NCBI GenBank assembly: GCA_017530275.1
Contig: JAFXMP010000256.1
Coordinates: forward strand, 1-23,356
Source: Clostridia bacterium
GTDB lineage: Bacteria > Bacillota_A > Clostridia > Christensenellales > Aristaeellaceae
DNA: 23,356 bases
Reading direction: 5' to 3'
Below, piece after piece: positions 6,714 to 14,224 of the stretch (its first letter is position 1; every line of letters starts with the position of its first letter). The notes under the pieces are model-generated. The model was not told the DNA's origin. It searched no databases and was given only the letters and a program-made list of their open reading frames with translations. The position numbers were made by a program, and so were the translations under genes.

Positions 6714-8654
6714 ATGAGCAGAGCAGAAGCCATTTCACAGTATGCCGAAGCCCAGAAAAAAGCGAAAAAATATTACAGTGCCTGTGTCGCCAAGGGCATA
6801 TCTCCCTATCCCCAAGTGCTGAATGATATCATCGATGAATCCGCCGCCTCCAATCCCGTGAAGGTGGGGCTGGTGGATATCCCCGCGGACCGCATCATCG
6901 GCACCTGGACCGATGGACGCAAAGCGGCCTTCGCAGGCAATTTCATGCCTCTGCTGGACGACAATACTGAATTTGGCAGCAAATGGGTAAACCTGTGCGA
7001 AGCCCATTTGGATGAGGGCGGCATCACCGACCCTATCACCTGCATCGAATACTTGGGCAATTTCTACGTGCAGGAAGGCCACAAGCGAGTGAGCGTGCTC
7101 AAGAGCTTCGATTCGCCCAGCATCCCCGGCATCGTCACCCGCATGGTGCCCGCCCTGTCGGACGATCCGAAGATTCAGCTTTATTATGAGTTTTTGAAGT
7201 TTTACAAAGTCAGCAAAACCTACCTGGTCACCTTTACCCTGCCCGGTTCCTACGCCCGATTGCAGGCTGCCCTGGGCTTTCAGCCCGACCAGGAATGGAC
7301 GGAGGACGACCGGCGGAGCTTCAGCAGCGATTTCCGCCGTTTTTCCGAAGCCTTTCAGCAATTAAACACGGAAAAGCTGCCCCTGACGGCGGGGGACGCG
7401 CTGCTGGTGTACATTCAAGTGCATCCCTTCGCGGAACTGAAGAAAATGACCAGCGACGAGATCCGCACAAGCCTCAGCGCCCTGTGGCCTGATATCCGCC
7501 TTCTTTCGGAGGGCGAGCCCCTGTCTGTCAGCACCGAACCGGAGGAAAAGGAAAAGGGCCTGCTGAACCGCATCCTGGGCGGGCCCCGGCTGCATATCGC
7601 GTTTATCTACGATTTCGATCCCCAGAAGAGCGCCTGGGCTGCCGCCCACGCCCAGGGGCAGAAGCAGTTGGAAGAAAAATTCGGCGACGCCATCCATGTG
7701 AGCACGCATCTATGCGGCGACGAGGACCGCGACGCGGTGATCGAAAAGGCTGTCAGCCAAGGGGCCAACGTGATCTTCGCCACCACGCCCACGCTGATGG
7801 ACGCCTGCCGTTTGGCAGCAGCCAACCACAAAAATATCGCCGTGTTCAACTGCTCCCTGTCCATGCCCTACGCGGGGGTGCGCAGCTATTACTGCCGCAT
7901 TTACGAGGGCAAATTCATAACCGGGGCCATCGCCGGGGCCATGGCCCGGGATGACCGCATCGGCTACGTAGCCAACTATCCCATCATGGGCGTCACCGCC
8001 GCCATCAACGCCTTCGCTCTTGGCGCACGGATGACCAATCCCCGGGCGAGAATCGTGCTGAAATGGAGCTGCGTGCCCGGCAATCCCATCCTGGAATTCA
8101 AAAACGAGGGCATTTCCGTGATCTCCAACCGGGACGAGGACGGCAGCAACACTTATTTGACCTGGGACTTAGGGACCTATATGGTCAAACCCGAGGGCGG
8201 CCTCCAGTCCCTGGCTTCGCCGCGCTGGAACTGGGGCAGCTATTATGAAAAAACGGTGCAGAATCTGCTCAACGGCGGCGTGGAAGCCCTGCGGGACAGC
8301 AAGCACGCCGTCAACGACTGGTGGGGCCTGAGCACGGGCGTGGTCAACGTGGAAATGGACGACAGCCTGCCGGAGGGCGTGAAGCTGCTGGCACGCATCT
8401 TGAAAAACGGCATCGTGAACGAGGAAATCGACCCCTTCCTGACGCCCATTAAGGATCAGCAAGGAAATATGATCAGCGACGGCACGCGCTCCTTTGCCCC
8501 GGGAGAGCTGATGCGCATGGATTGGCTGAACGACAATATTGAGGGCGGCATCCCCGGCTTTGACGAGCTGCTGCCCCGATCCCGAAACCTGGTGCGACTG
8601 CTGGGCATTTACCGGCAGAATATACCGCCGAAAACGGAGGAAACCTCCTTATGA
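6714..8654 (+). CDS. Cytosolic ParB/Srx-like domain plus BMP (PnrA/Med-like) ligand-binding protein
   Basis: A 646-residue two-part protein. Residues about 47-145 resemble the ParB/sulfiredoxin fold: VDIPADRIIG, a GITDPI turn and the signature YLGNFYVQEGHKRVSVLK (113-130), where GHKRV is the usual nucleotide-binding position. A helical region (150-270) follows. Residues about 291-570 form a BMP/PnrA-type periplasmic-binding-protein domain (RLHIAFIYDF, then YYCRIYEGKFITGAIAGAM, then DRIGYVANYP). BMP proteins are normally lipoproteins that feed nucleosides to ABC importers, but this one has no signal peptide, no lipobox and no transporter genes beside it, so it is probably a cytosolic sensor or nucleotide-using enzyme. 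The start is ATG 6714 after GGAGGA; the frame is open back to 6474 only inside the neighbouring gene. Its stop overlaps the phosphoesterase start. The function is unknown; similar proteins are usually named BMP-family substrate-binding proteins. Confidence 0.8.
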   Translation: MSRAEAISQYAEAQKKAKKYYSACVAKGISPYPQVLNDIIDESAASNPVKVGLVDIPADRIIGTWTDGRKAAFAGNFMPLLDDNTEFGSKWVNLCEAHLDEGGITDPITCIEYLGNFYVQEGHKRVSVLKSFDSPSIPGIVTRMVPALSDDPKIQLYYEFLKFYKVSKTYLVTFTLPGSYARLQAALGFQPDQEWTEDDRRSFSSDFRRFSEAFQQLNTEKLPLTAGDALLVYIQVHPFAELKKMTSDEIRTSLSALWPDIRLLSEGEPLSVSTEPEEKEKGLLNRILGGPRLHIAFIYDFDPQKSAWAAAHAQGQKQLEEKFGDAIHVSTHLCGDEDRDAVIEKAVSQGANVIFATTPTLMDACRLAAANHKNIAVFNCSLSMPYAGVRSYYCRIYEGKFITGAIAGAMARDDRIGYVANYPIMGVTAAINAFALGARMTNPRARIVLKWSCVPGNPILEFKNEGISVISNRDEDGSNTYLTWDLGTYMVKPEGGLQSLASPRWNWGSYYEKTVQNLLNGGVEALRDSKHAVNDWWGLSTGVVNVEMDDSLPEGVKLLARILKNGIVNEEIDPFLTPIKDQQGNMISDGTRSFAPGELMRMDWLNDNIEGGIPGFDELLPRSRNLVRLLGIYRQNIPPKTEETSL

Positions 8655-9313
8655 AGCTGCTGCTGATCGCGGACGAGGAAGCCCCCTATCTATGGGATTT
8701 TTATCAGCCGGGCAGGCTGGATGGGATCGATCTGATCCTTTCCTGCGGCGATTTGAAGCAGGAATACCTGGAATTCCTGGTCACCATGGGCAATAAACCC
8801 TTGTATTACGTTCATGGCAACCACGATAAGGGATATGAGAAATTTCCGCCCGAGGGCTGCGAATGCCTGGACGATCAGCTGATCACGGTGAAAGGGCTGC
8901 GCATCCTGGGCCTGGGCGGCTGTGTGCGGTATAATCCGGGGCCTTACCAGTACTCGGAGGAGGAAATGGCAAAACGCATCAAGCGTCTGGATCGCAAGAT
9001 TCGCAAGGCGGGAGGCGTGGATATCGTGATCACCCACGCGCCGCCCAAAGGCCTGGGCGATGCGCCGGACAACGCCCACCGGGGCTTTGCCTGCTTCCTG
9101 CCGCTGATGGACAAATACCATCCCCAGTATCTGGTGCATGGTCACGTGCATCAAAGCTACGGCCACAGCCAGCCCCGCAAGCTTCCATACGGAGATACCA
9201 CAGTGTTCAACGCCGTAGGATGGCATATTCTGGAAATCGAACCGAGTCCCACCGTCCCGGTCAGCAGAAGCATTTTCCCCTGGTTCAGGAGAAAGACGGA
9301 TCTGCCGGTCTAA
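8651..9313 (+). CDS. Calcineurin-like metallophosphoesterase with a variant first metal motif
   Basis: A 220-residue phosphoesterase. The motifs in order are D8-E-E10, G33-D34, G56-N-H-D59, H129 in ITHAPP and G164-H-V-H167, matching the two-metal calcineurin-like fold except that the first motif, normally D-x-H, is D8-E9-E10 here. The glutamate could still bind a metal, so activity is plausible but may differ in metal choice. There is no signal peptide; the protein is cytosolic. It begins at ATG 8651 within the stop of the BMP-domain gene (ATGA), with GGAGG about ten bases upstream, so the two are very probably translated together and act together. The substrate is unknown: a phosphodiester, nucleotide or protein phosphate are all possible. 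No clear terminator follows. Confidence 0.82.
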   Translation: MKLLLIADEEAPYLWDFYQPGRLDGIDLILSCGDLKQEYLEFLVTMGNKPLYYVHGNHDKGYEKFPPEGCECLDDQLITVKGLRILGLGGCVRYNPGPYQYSEEEMAKRIKRLDRKIRKAGGVDIVITHAPPKGLGDAPDNAHRGFACFLPLMDKYHPQYLVHGHVHQSYGHSQPRKLPYGDTTVFNAVGWHILEIEPSPTVPVSRSIFPWFRRKTDLPV

Positions 9314-9325
9314 AAAACGTCCATG

Positions 9326-9354
9326 TGGACAAAGAATCCACCCTATGGTATAAT
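9326..9354 (+). promoter_or_regulatory. Promoter of the formate channel - Fhs operon
   Basis: TGGACA (-35) at 9326-9331, 17-bp spacer, TATAAT (-10) at 9349-9354; 11 of 12 consensus bases. It begins 12 bp after the phosphoesterase stop and gives a leader of about 140 bases. A second TATAAT at 9428-9433 lacks a good -35. Confidence 0.8.
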
Positions 9355-9360
9355 AACGAG

Positions 9361-9487
9361 GCGACTGGCGCGAAGCGCGGTCGGCCGTTTTGCCGGACCG
9401 CGGATGCGTGCACGGCAAGCGTTATGATATAATTTAAGCGGCACGGAAAAAAGGCTGACGGAAAGGAATGAGGCGGAATCCTTCCGC
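9361..9487 (+). promoter_or_regulatory. Long structured 5' leader of the formate channel gene
   Basis: Several stems can form in the region between the promoter and ATG 9501: CGAC/GTCG (9362-9365 with 9380-9383) enclosing GCGC-GAA-GCGC (9368-9378); TTGCCG with CGGCAA (9390-9395 with 9413-9418); and GCGGAA-TCC-TTCCGC at 9473-9487. The first two can compete with alternative pairings (GGTC with GACC). The GACTGGCG at 9363-9370 recalls the first conserved box of the ZTP (pfl) riboswitch, which often precedes C1 genes, but the other conserved boxes are not found. Whether this is a riboswitch is unproven. Confidence 0.35.
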
Positions 9488-9500
9488 ATAAAAACAGATA

Positions 9501-10112
9501 ATGAGCACATTCATAAGCGGCATCCTGGCCGGGATCAGCATTTCCATCGGCGGAACGGTGTTCCTGCTCTGCGAATCAAAAGTCATCGGGGCGCTGTTTT
9601 TTACGGTGGGCCTGTTTTCGGTTTGTGTGTTCGGCTTTTCCCTGTTCACCGGGAAGGTTTGTTACATTTTCGACAACGACCGTGCCTACGCCCTGAAACT
9701 GCCGCTGATCTGGCTGGGAAACCTGACCGGGGCGCTGATTGCCGCGTTCCTGGAAATACAGACCCGTTTAGGGCCGAATCTTACGGAAAAAGCCGCCGCT
9801 ATCTGCCAAACAAAGTTAGGGCAGGGTCTGCTCAGCGCCTTTATTCTCGCCGTATTCTGCAACATCATGATTTTCATCGCCGTGGAGGGGTATAAAACCA
9901 TTCCCCACGAGCTTGGAAAATACTTGGCCATTTTCTTTGGCGTAACAGTTTTCGTCATCTGCGGCTTTGAGCACTGCGTGGCGAACATGTACTACTTCAC
10001 CGTCGGAAAAGCATGGAGCGCGGAAGCGGCCCTGTACTTGCTGGTAATGACCGCCGGCAACGCCGTGGGCGGCATTTCCATTCCACTGCTGAGAAAGCTG
10101 ATAAAGGGGTAA
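9501..10112 (+). CDS. Formate/nitrite transporter (FNT) family channel, short form
   Basis: An integral membrane channel for formate or a similar small anion. The 203-residue protein opens directly with a transmembrane helix containing [13 protein letters not shown] and has about six hydrophobic segments. The family hallmark [11 protein letters not shown], around residue 153, matches the FEHSxANM motif of FocA/NirC. It is shorter than FocA (about 280 residues), as some clostridial members are. No convincing ribosome binding site precedes ATG 9501; an in-frame stop (TAA 9489-9491) excludes a start further upstream, and the family-typical N-terminus supports this ATG. Five bases separate its stop from the Fhs start, so the pair likely imports formate and commits it to tetrahydrofolate. 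Nitrite or hydrosulfide transport cannot be ruled out by sequence alone, but the neighbour points to formate. Confidence 0.85.
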   Translation: MSTFISGILAGISISIGGTVFLLCESKVIGALFFTVGLFSVCVFGFSLFTGKVCYIFDNDRAYALKLPLIWLGNLTGALIAAFLEIQTRLGPNLTEKAAAICQTKLGQGLLSAFILAVFCNIMIFIAVEGYKTIPHELGKYLAIFFGVTVFVICGFEHCVANMYYFTVGKAWSAEAALYLLVMTAGNAVGGISIPLLRKLIKG

Positions 10113-10117
10113 AACAT

Positions 10118-11878
10118 ATGCTGGACCCGACCATTTACAAGGATTGGCAGATCGCGGAGGATGCGGAAAAATCCCTGCCATCCGTAGAAGCGTTCCGGGA
10201 AAAGATGGGGCTTGAGCCCGACGAGATCATCCCTTACGGCCGCACGCCCAAGCTGGATTTCATCAAAATCATGAACCGGCTGAAAGATAAGCCCGATGGG
10301 AAATACATCGAAGTGACGGCCATCACCCCCACGCCTTTGGGCGAGGGCAAGTCCACCACCTCCCTGGGCCTGATCGAGGGCTTGGGCAAGCTGGGCAAAA
10401 ACGTGGGCGGGTGCCTGCGCCAGCCCTCCGGCGGCCCTACTATGAACGTGAAGGGAACCGCCGCAGGAGGCGGGAACGCGCTGCTGATCCCCATGACGGA
10501 GTTTTCCCTTGGCCTGACGGGCGATATCAACGATATCATGAACGCCCACAATTTAGCCATGGCGGCGCTCAACGCCCGGATGCAGCACGAGCGCAATTAC
10601 GACGATGACCGGCTCGCCTCCATCGGTATCAAGCGCCTGGACATCGACCCGGAGCGCGTGGAATGGAGCTTTGTGCTGGATTTCTGCTGCCAGGCCCTGC
10701 GCAAAATGGAAATCGGCTTAGGCGAAGGGAAAATGGACGGTTACCGCATGATCACCCAGGCCAACATCGCCGTTTCCTCCGAATTGATGGCGATCCTGGC
10801 GGTGGCAAAGGATTTGAAGGACCTGCGGGAACGGATCGGCAAGATCGTGCTGGCCTACGATAAAAAGGGCAGCCCCGTCACTGCGGAGGACCTGGAAGTG
10901 GCCGGGGCCATGACCGCCTGGATGCGCAACACCATCAATCCCACCCTTTGCTATACGGTGGAGCATCAGCCCTGTCTGGTGCACGCCGGGCCCTTTGCCA
11001 ACATCGCCATCGGCCAGAGCTCGGTGATCGGCGACAGGGTAGGCTTAAAGCTCTTTGATTATCACGTGACCGAATCCGGCTTTGCCGCCGATATTGGCTT
11101 TGAAAAGTTCTGGAACGTGAAATGCAGACTGTCGGGCTTAAAACCCAACTGCTCCGTGCTGGTGGCCACCATCCGCGCCTTGAAAATGCACGGCGGCGGA
11201 CCCGAAGTGGTTCCGGGACGTCCCCTGCCGGAAGCCTACACCCAGGAAAACCTGGAGCTGCTGGAAAAGGGCTGCGAAAACCTGTTCCATCACGTTAAAA
11301 ACGTGAAGAAATCCGGCATTACCCCCGTGGTGTGTATCAACAAATTCTATACAGACACGGACGCGGAAATCGCCCTGATCCGAAAGCTCTGCGCCGAAAA
11401 CGGCGTGCGCTGCGCTCTTTCCGAGCATTGGCAGTACGGCGGGGAGGGCGCAAAAGAGCTGGCCCAGGCCGTGATCGAAGCCTGCGAGGAAGAAACCGTG
11501 TTCAAGCCCCTCTACGATCTGGACACCCCCTTGCGGCAGCGTGTGGAGCTGATCGCCCGGGAGGTGTACGGCGCGGACGGCGTGGATTGGTCGCCACAGG
11601 CCATTGAAAAGGCGGAACGGTTTGAATCCGATCCCAAGTACGCCGATTACTGCACCATGATGGTGAAAACCCATCTGTCCCTGAGCCACGATCCCAAGCT
11701 CAAGGGCGTGCCCAAGGGCTGGCGGCTGCCCGTGCGCGATATTTTGGAGTACGGCGGCGCCAAGTTCCTCTGCCCCATGGCGGGGACCATCAGCATGATG
11801 CCAGGAACGGGCAGCAATCCCGCCTACCGGCGTGTGGACGTTGATACGGAAACCGGCCATGTGCTGGGGCTGTTCTAA
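10118..11878 (+). CDS. fhs: Formate--tetrahydrofolate ligase
   Basis: Makes 10-formyltetrahydrofolate from formate, ATP and tetrahydrofolate, the entry of formate into C1 metabolism (purines, fMet, or the acetogenic methyl branch). The 586-residue product is slightly longer than the common 556. The nucleotide-binding loop [10 protein letters not shown] lies at 71-80, followed by [20 protein letters not shown] and [13 protein letters not shown], and it ends in [16 protein letters not shown] and HVLGLF, all typical of the family. The start is ATG 10118, seven bases after AAGGGGT; the frame remains open upstream to 10013 but that part lies inside the channel gene. It is co-transcribed with the FNT channel. 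No other Wood-Ljungdahl genes are in the window, so acetogenesis cannot be claimed. A long palindrome follows the stop codon. Confidence 0.96.
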   Translation: MLDPTIYKDWQIAEDAEKSLPSVEAFREKMGLEPDEIIPYGRTPKLDFIKIMNRLKDKPDGKYIEVTAITPTPLGEGKSTTSLGLIEGLGKLGKNVGGCLRQPSGGPTMNVKGTAAGGGNALLIPMTEFSLGLTGDINDIMNAHNLAMAALNARMQHERNYDDDRLASIGIKRLDIDPERVEWSFVLDFCCQALRKMEIGLGEGKMDGYRMITQANIAVSSELMAILAVAKDLKDLRERIGKIVLAYDKKGSPVTAEDLEVAGAMTAWMRNTINPTLCYTVEHQPCLVHAGPFANIAIGQSSVIGDRVGLKLFDYHVTESGFAADIGFEKFWNVKCRLSGLKPNCSVLVATIRALKMHGGGPEVVPGRPLPEAYTQENLELLEKGCENLFHHVKNVKKSGITPVVCINKFYTDTDAEIALIRKLCAENGVRCALSEHWQYGGEGAKELAQAVIEACEEETVFKPLYDLDTPLRQRVELIAREVYGADGVDWSPQAIEKAERFESDPKYADYCTMMVKTHLSLSHDPKLKGVPKGWRLPVRDILEYGGAKFLCPMAGTISMMPGTGSNPAYRRVDVDTETGHVLGLF

Positions 11879-11884
11879 AAAATT

Positions 11885-11929
11885 CCGGGGGAAACCATTC
11901 TTTGGAGACCAAAGAATGGTTTCCCCCGG
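11885..11929. repeat. 45-base perfect palindrome after fhs
   Basis: A 21-bp perfect stem (11885-11905 with 11909-11929) around the loop AGA. The arm begins CCGGGGGAAACC and ends at TTTGG. On the minus strand it is followed by AATTTTTT, on the plus strand by a C-rich run rather than T residues. An imperfect second inverted repeat follows at about 11939-11964 (CCAAGAAAGCCAT against ATGGTTTCTGG) and repeats the GGTTTC word. It may end the fhs transcript, but its length and perfection suggest a dispersed palindromic repeat. Confidence 0.8.
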
Positions 11930-12045
11930 ACCCCTATCCAAGAAAGCCATAAATGGTTTCTGGGAACTGACGTTATCATAGGAATAATTGCCTGTTCCTG
12001 ACCAAATAATGAATTGGCGGCAAACGCCGCAGAAAGAGGGTTAAT

Positions 12046-12837
12046 ATGCGCGTAGTAATTCAGGAAGACTATCAGAAAATGTGCCTGTGGGCCGCCCGCT
12101 ACATTGCTGGGAAAATCAATGCGCACAAGGAAGACCGGCCTTTCGTGCTGGGCCTGCCCACCGGTTCCTCCCCCATCGGCGTGTACAGGGAACTGGCAAG
12201 GATGAACCAGGCCGGGGAACTGTCCTTCACCAACGTGGTCACCTTCAACATGGACGAGTACCTTGGCCTGCCCCATGAGCACGATCAGAGCTACTGGTAC
12301 TTCATGCACGACAATTTCTTCGATCATCTGGTGGACATGAAGCCGGAAAACATCAACATCCTCAACGGCATGACCGACGACCCCGAAGGGGAATGCGCCC
12401 GCTATGAGGAAAAAATCGCCTCCTACGGCGGCATCGACCTGTTCATGGGCGGCATCGGCGTGGACGGCCACATCGCCTTCAACGAGCCCTTTACCAGCCT
12501 TGCTTCCCGCACGGGCGTGCGGAACCTGACCACCGACACCCGGATCGTGAACAGCCGCTTCTTCGGCAACGATCCCGAAGCCGTGCCCAGCCAGGCTCTT
12601 TCCGTGGGCGTTGGCACCGTGACGGATTCCAAAGAAGTGCTCATCCTCATCAACGGCCACAACAAAGCCCGTGCCCTGGCCGCCACAGTAGAAGGCGGCG
12701 TGAGCCAGAAGTGGACCTGCTCCGCCCTGCAGATGCACAACGGGGCGATCATCGCCTGCGACGAAGCCGCCTGCGGCGAACTGACCGTGGACACCTACAA
12801 GTATTTCCTGGATATCGAGAAGAAGGAAAGGCTGTAA
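12046..12837 (+). CDS. nagB: Glucosamine-6-phosphate deaminase
   Basis: Converts glucosamine 6-phosphate to fructose 6-phosphate and ammonia, the last step of amino-sugar breakdown. The 263-residue protein has the phosphate-binding [13 protein letters not shown] (35-47), the MDEY motif with D70, and the catalytic block [14 protein letters not shown] containing D140, H142 and E147, matching D72, D141, H143 and E148 of the E. coli enzyme. Length is normal. The start is ATG 12046, five bases after AGAGGG. A small hairpin (GCGGC-AAAC-GCCGC, 12017-12030) lies directly before the binding site. No nagA or N-acetylglucosamine transporter adjoins it. No clear promoter was identified in the 11940-12045 gap, although it is AT-rich. 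It shares a bidirectional terminator with the convergent epimerase gene. Confidence 0.96.
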   Translation: MRVVIQEDYQKMCLWAARYIAGKINAHKEDRPFVLGLPTGSSPIGVYRELARMNQAGELSFTNVVTFNMDEYLGLPHEHDQSYWYFMHDNFFDHLVDMKPENINILNGMTDDPEGECARYEEKIASYGGIDLFMGGIGVDGHIAFNEPFTSLASRTGVRNLTTDTRIVNSRFFGNDPEAVPSQALSVGVGTVTDSKEVLILINGHNKARALAATVEGGVSQKWTCSALQMHNGAIIACDEAACGELTVDTYKYFLDIEKKERL

Positions 12838-12867
12838 TCTCCGTTACAACCAGGCATCTTCAAAAAC

Positions 12868-12906
12868 TGCGGCCTCCCGGCAAAGGAACACTGCCGGGAG
12901 GCCGCA
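12868..12906. terminator. Bidirectional terminator between nagB and the epimerase gene
   Basis: A 15-bp perfect stem (TGCGGCCTCCCGGCA with its complement) around a nine-base loop. The plus strand continues ATCTTTATTT and the minus strand GTTTTTG, so it can stop transcription from both convergent genes. Confidence 0.88.
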
Positions 12907-12910
12907 ATCT

Positions 12911-13978
12911 TTATTTCATATAATATGCTTTATACCATTGCGCAAAAGCCCGCAGCCCTTCCCGGATGCCGATGGAAGGCCGGAAATCGTAATCCTTTTC
13001 CAAACCGGTGCTGTCGGCGTAGGTGACGGGCACGTCGCCGGGCTGCATGGGCACCAGTTTTTTGTGTGCCTCAAAATCGTAATCCGCGGGCAGCACCCCG
13101 GCGGAAACCAGCTCTTCCTGCAAAGTCTGAATATAATCCAGCAGGTTTTCCGGCGTGCCGCCGCCGATGTTGTACACCGCGTAAGGCGGCAGGGGCAAGC
13201 CGTCCTCGCCGTTTTTCTTTTCCGGCGCGCCTTTCATCACCCGAAGCACACCTTCCACAATATCATCCACGTAGGTGAAATCCCGTTTGCAGTTGCCATA
13301 ATTGAAGATCGAAATGGTCTCGCCCTTCACCAGCTTTTGGGTGGCGCTGAAATAGAACATGTCGGGCCGTCCCGCCGGGCCGTACACCGTAAAGAAACGC
13401 AGGCCAGTGGAGGGAATATTGTACAGCTTGGCATAGCTATGGGCCAGCAGCTCGTTGCTTTTCTTGGTGGCGGCGTACAGGGATACGGGATTGTCCACCT
13501 TATCATCGGTGCTGAAAGGCACTTTTTTGTTGCCGCCGTACACGCTGCTGCTGGAAGCGTACACCAGATGCTCCACCGGATTATGGCGGCATGCCTCCAG
13601 GATGTTATAGAAGCCGATCAGGTTGCTTTCGATGTACACGTCGGGGTGATCGATGGAATAGCGCACTCCCGCCTGGGCCGCCAGGTTCACCACCACAGCC
13701 GGTTTGTATTCAGCAAACACATTGTCCACCAGCGCCCGGTCCGCGATGCTGCCGCGGATGAACACGTGCTTCACCGGACTGCTTTTCGCGGCTTCCTCGA
13801 TCAGGCCCAAACGATATTCCTTGAGCTTCGGATCGTAATAATCGTTCATATTGTCCAGGCTGATCACCGTGCCGCCGTTCATTTCCTTGAACAGGCGCAG
13901 CACCAGGTTAGCCCCGATAAAACCGGGGGAACCGGTGACCAGGATGGTTTTTCCGTTCAGATAAACAGACTGCTTCAT
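12911..13978 (-). CDS. NAD-dependent sugar epimerase, UDP-glucuronate 4-epimerase-like
   Basis: A 355-residue extended short-chain dehydrogenase, most like enzymes that interconvert UDP-glucuronate and UDP-galacturonate for capsule or exopolysaccharide. The NAD loop is TGSPGFIG (15-22). The catalytic site is S143-S-S145 with Y168-A-A-T-K172. The blocks YASSSSVYGGN, PVSLYAATKKSNELLAH and LRFFTVYGPAGRPDM, then RDFTYVDDIVEGV, closely follow the CapI/GAE pattern. The start is ATG 13978 behind AAGGAGAGG; the open frame extends to 14050 without a binding site. It is transcribed alone from the promoter at 14053-14081. No other nucleotide-sugar or glycosyltransferase genes adjoin it, so the final polymer is unknown. 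UDP-glucose 4-epimerase is the main alternative. Confidence 0.88.
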   Translation of the reverse strand: MKQSVYLNGKTILVTGSPGFIGANLVLRLFKEMNGGTVISLDNMNDYYDPKLKEYRLGLIEEAAKSSPVKHVFIRGSIADRALVDNVFAEYKPAVVVNLAAQAGVRYSIDHPDVYIESNLIGFYNILEACRHNPVEHLVYASSSSVYGGNKKVPFSTDDKVDNPVSLYAATKKSNELLAHSYAKLYNIPSTGLRFFTVYGPAGRPDMFYFSATQKLVKGETISIFNYGNCKRDFTYVDDIVEGVLRVMKGAPEKKNGEDGLPLPPYAVYNIGGGTPENLLDYIQTLQEELVSAGVLPADYDFEAHKKLVPMQPGDVPVTYADSTGLEKDYDFRPSIGIREGLRAFAQWYKAYYMK

Positions 13979-14052
13979 AAGGCACCTCTCCTTTGACTTC
14001 GTATCCTGCCCCAGCGTGGATATCCAGCGTATCCGCTTTCGTTCTTTCATTC

Positions 14053-14081
14053 ATTATACAGTTTTCTTTCCGTTTTCTCAA
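14053..14081 (-). promoter_or_regulatory. Promoter of the epimerase gene
   Basis: Minus strand: TTGAGA (-35) at 14081-14076, 17-bp spacer, TATAAT (-10) at 14058-14053, about 75 bp upstream of ATG 13978. It is divergent from the flotillin promoter 28 bp away. Confidence 0.82.
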
Positions 14082-14108
14082 GTGTTCATCCGCATTGAAC
14101 GCCGTTAT

Positions 14109-14137
14109 CTGACAATTCGGCTCATAAACTGTATCAT
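14109..14137 (+). promoter_or_regulatory. Promoter of the flotillin gene
   Basis: CTGACA (-35) at 14109-14114, 17-bp spacer, TATCAT (-10) at 14132-14137; five of six bases match in each element. The start would be near 14144, upstream of the dyad at 14178-14202. Confidence 0.7.
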
Positions 14138-14177
14138 TCCGCCGTTTCCTATGGAGGCGGCGGATCGCTTATGGTAT

Positions 14178-14202
14178 GCTGTATCCGTCTCAGGGATACA
14201 GC
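14178..14202 (+). promoter_or_regulatory. Operator-like dyad or hairpin in the flotillin leader
   Basis: GCTGTATCC and GGATACAGC form a perfect 9-bp inverted repeat separated by seven bases. It sits between the predicted transcription start and the AAGGAGG site at 14211-14217. It could be a repressor operator about 35 bp downstream of the start, or an RNA hairpin eight bases from the ribosome binding site. There is no T tract after it, so it is not a terminator. Confidence 0.55.
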
Positions 14203-14224
14203 AAAGCGAAAAGGAGGATGAAGA

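Noticed and set aside
6714..8654. Annotation as a lipoprotein of a nucleoside ABC importer
   Set aside because: There is no signal peptide or lipobox cysteine at the N-terminus and no ATPase or permease genes nearby.
9353..9425. ATAACG / CGTTAT pairing that would close the formate-channel leader as a riboswitch P1 stem
   Set aside because: The 5' arm overlaps the predicted -10 element (9349-9354), so it would not be transcribed from the main promoter.
11138..11950. 270-codon minus-strand frame overlapping the end of fhs and the palindrome
   Set aside because: It is opposite conserved fhs sequence; part of its N-terminus is just the translated palindrome.
12938..13996. 352-codon plus-strand frame opposite the epimerase gene
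   Set aside because: The minus-strand epimerase is unmistakable; this frame is its reverse shadow and lacks a binding site.
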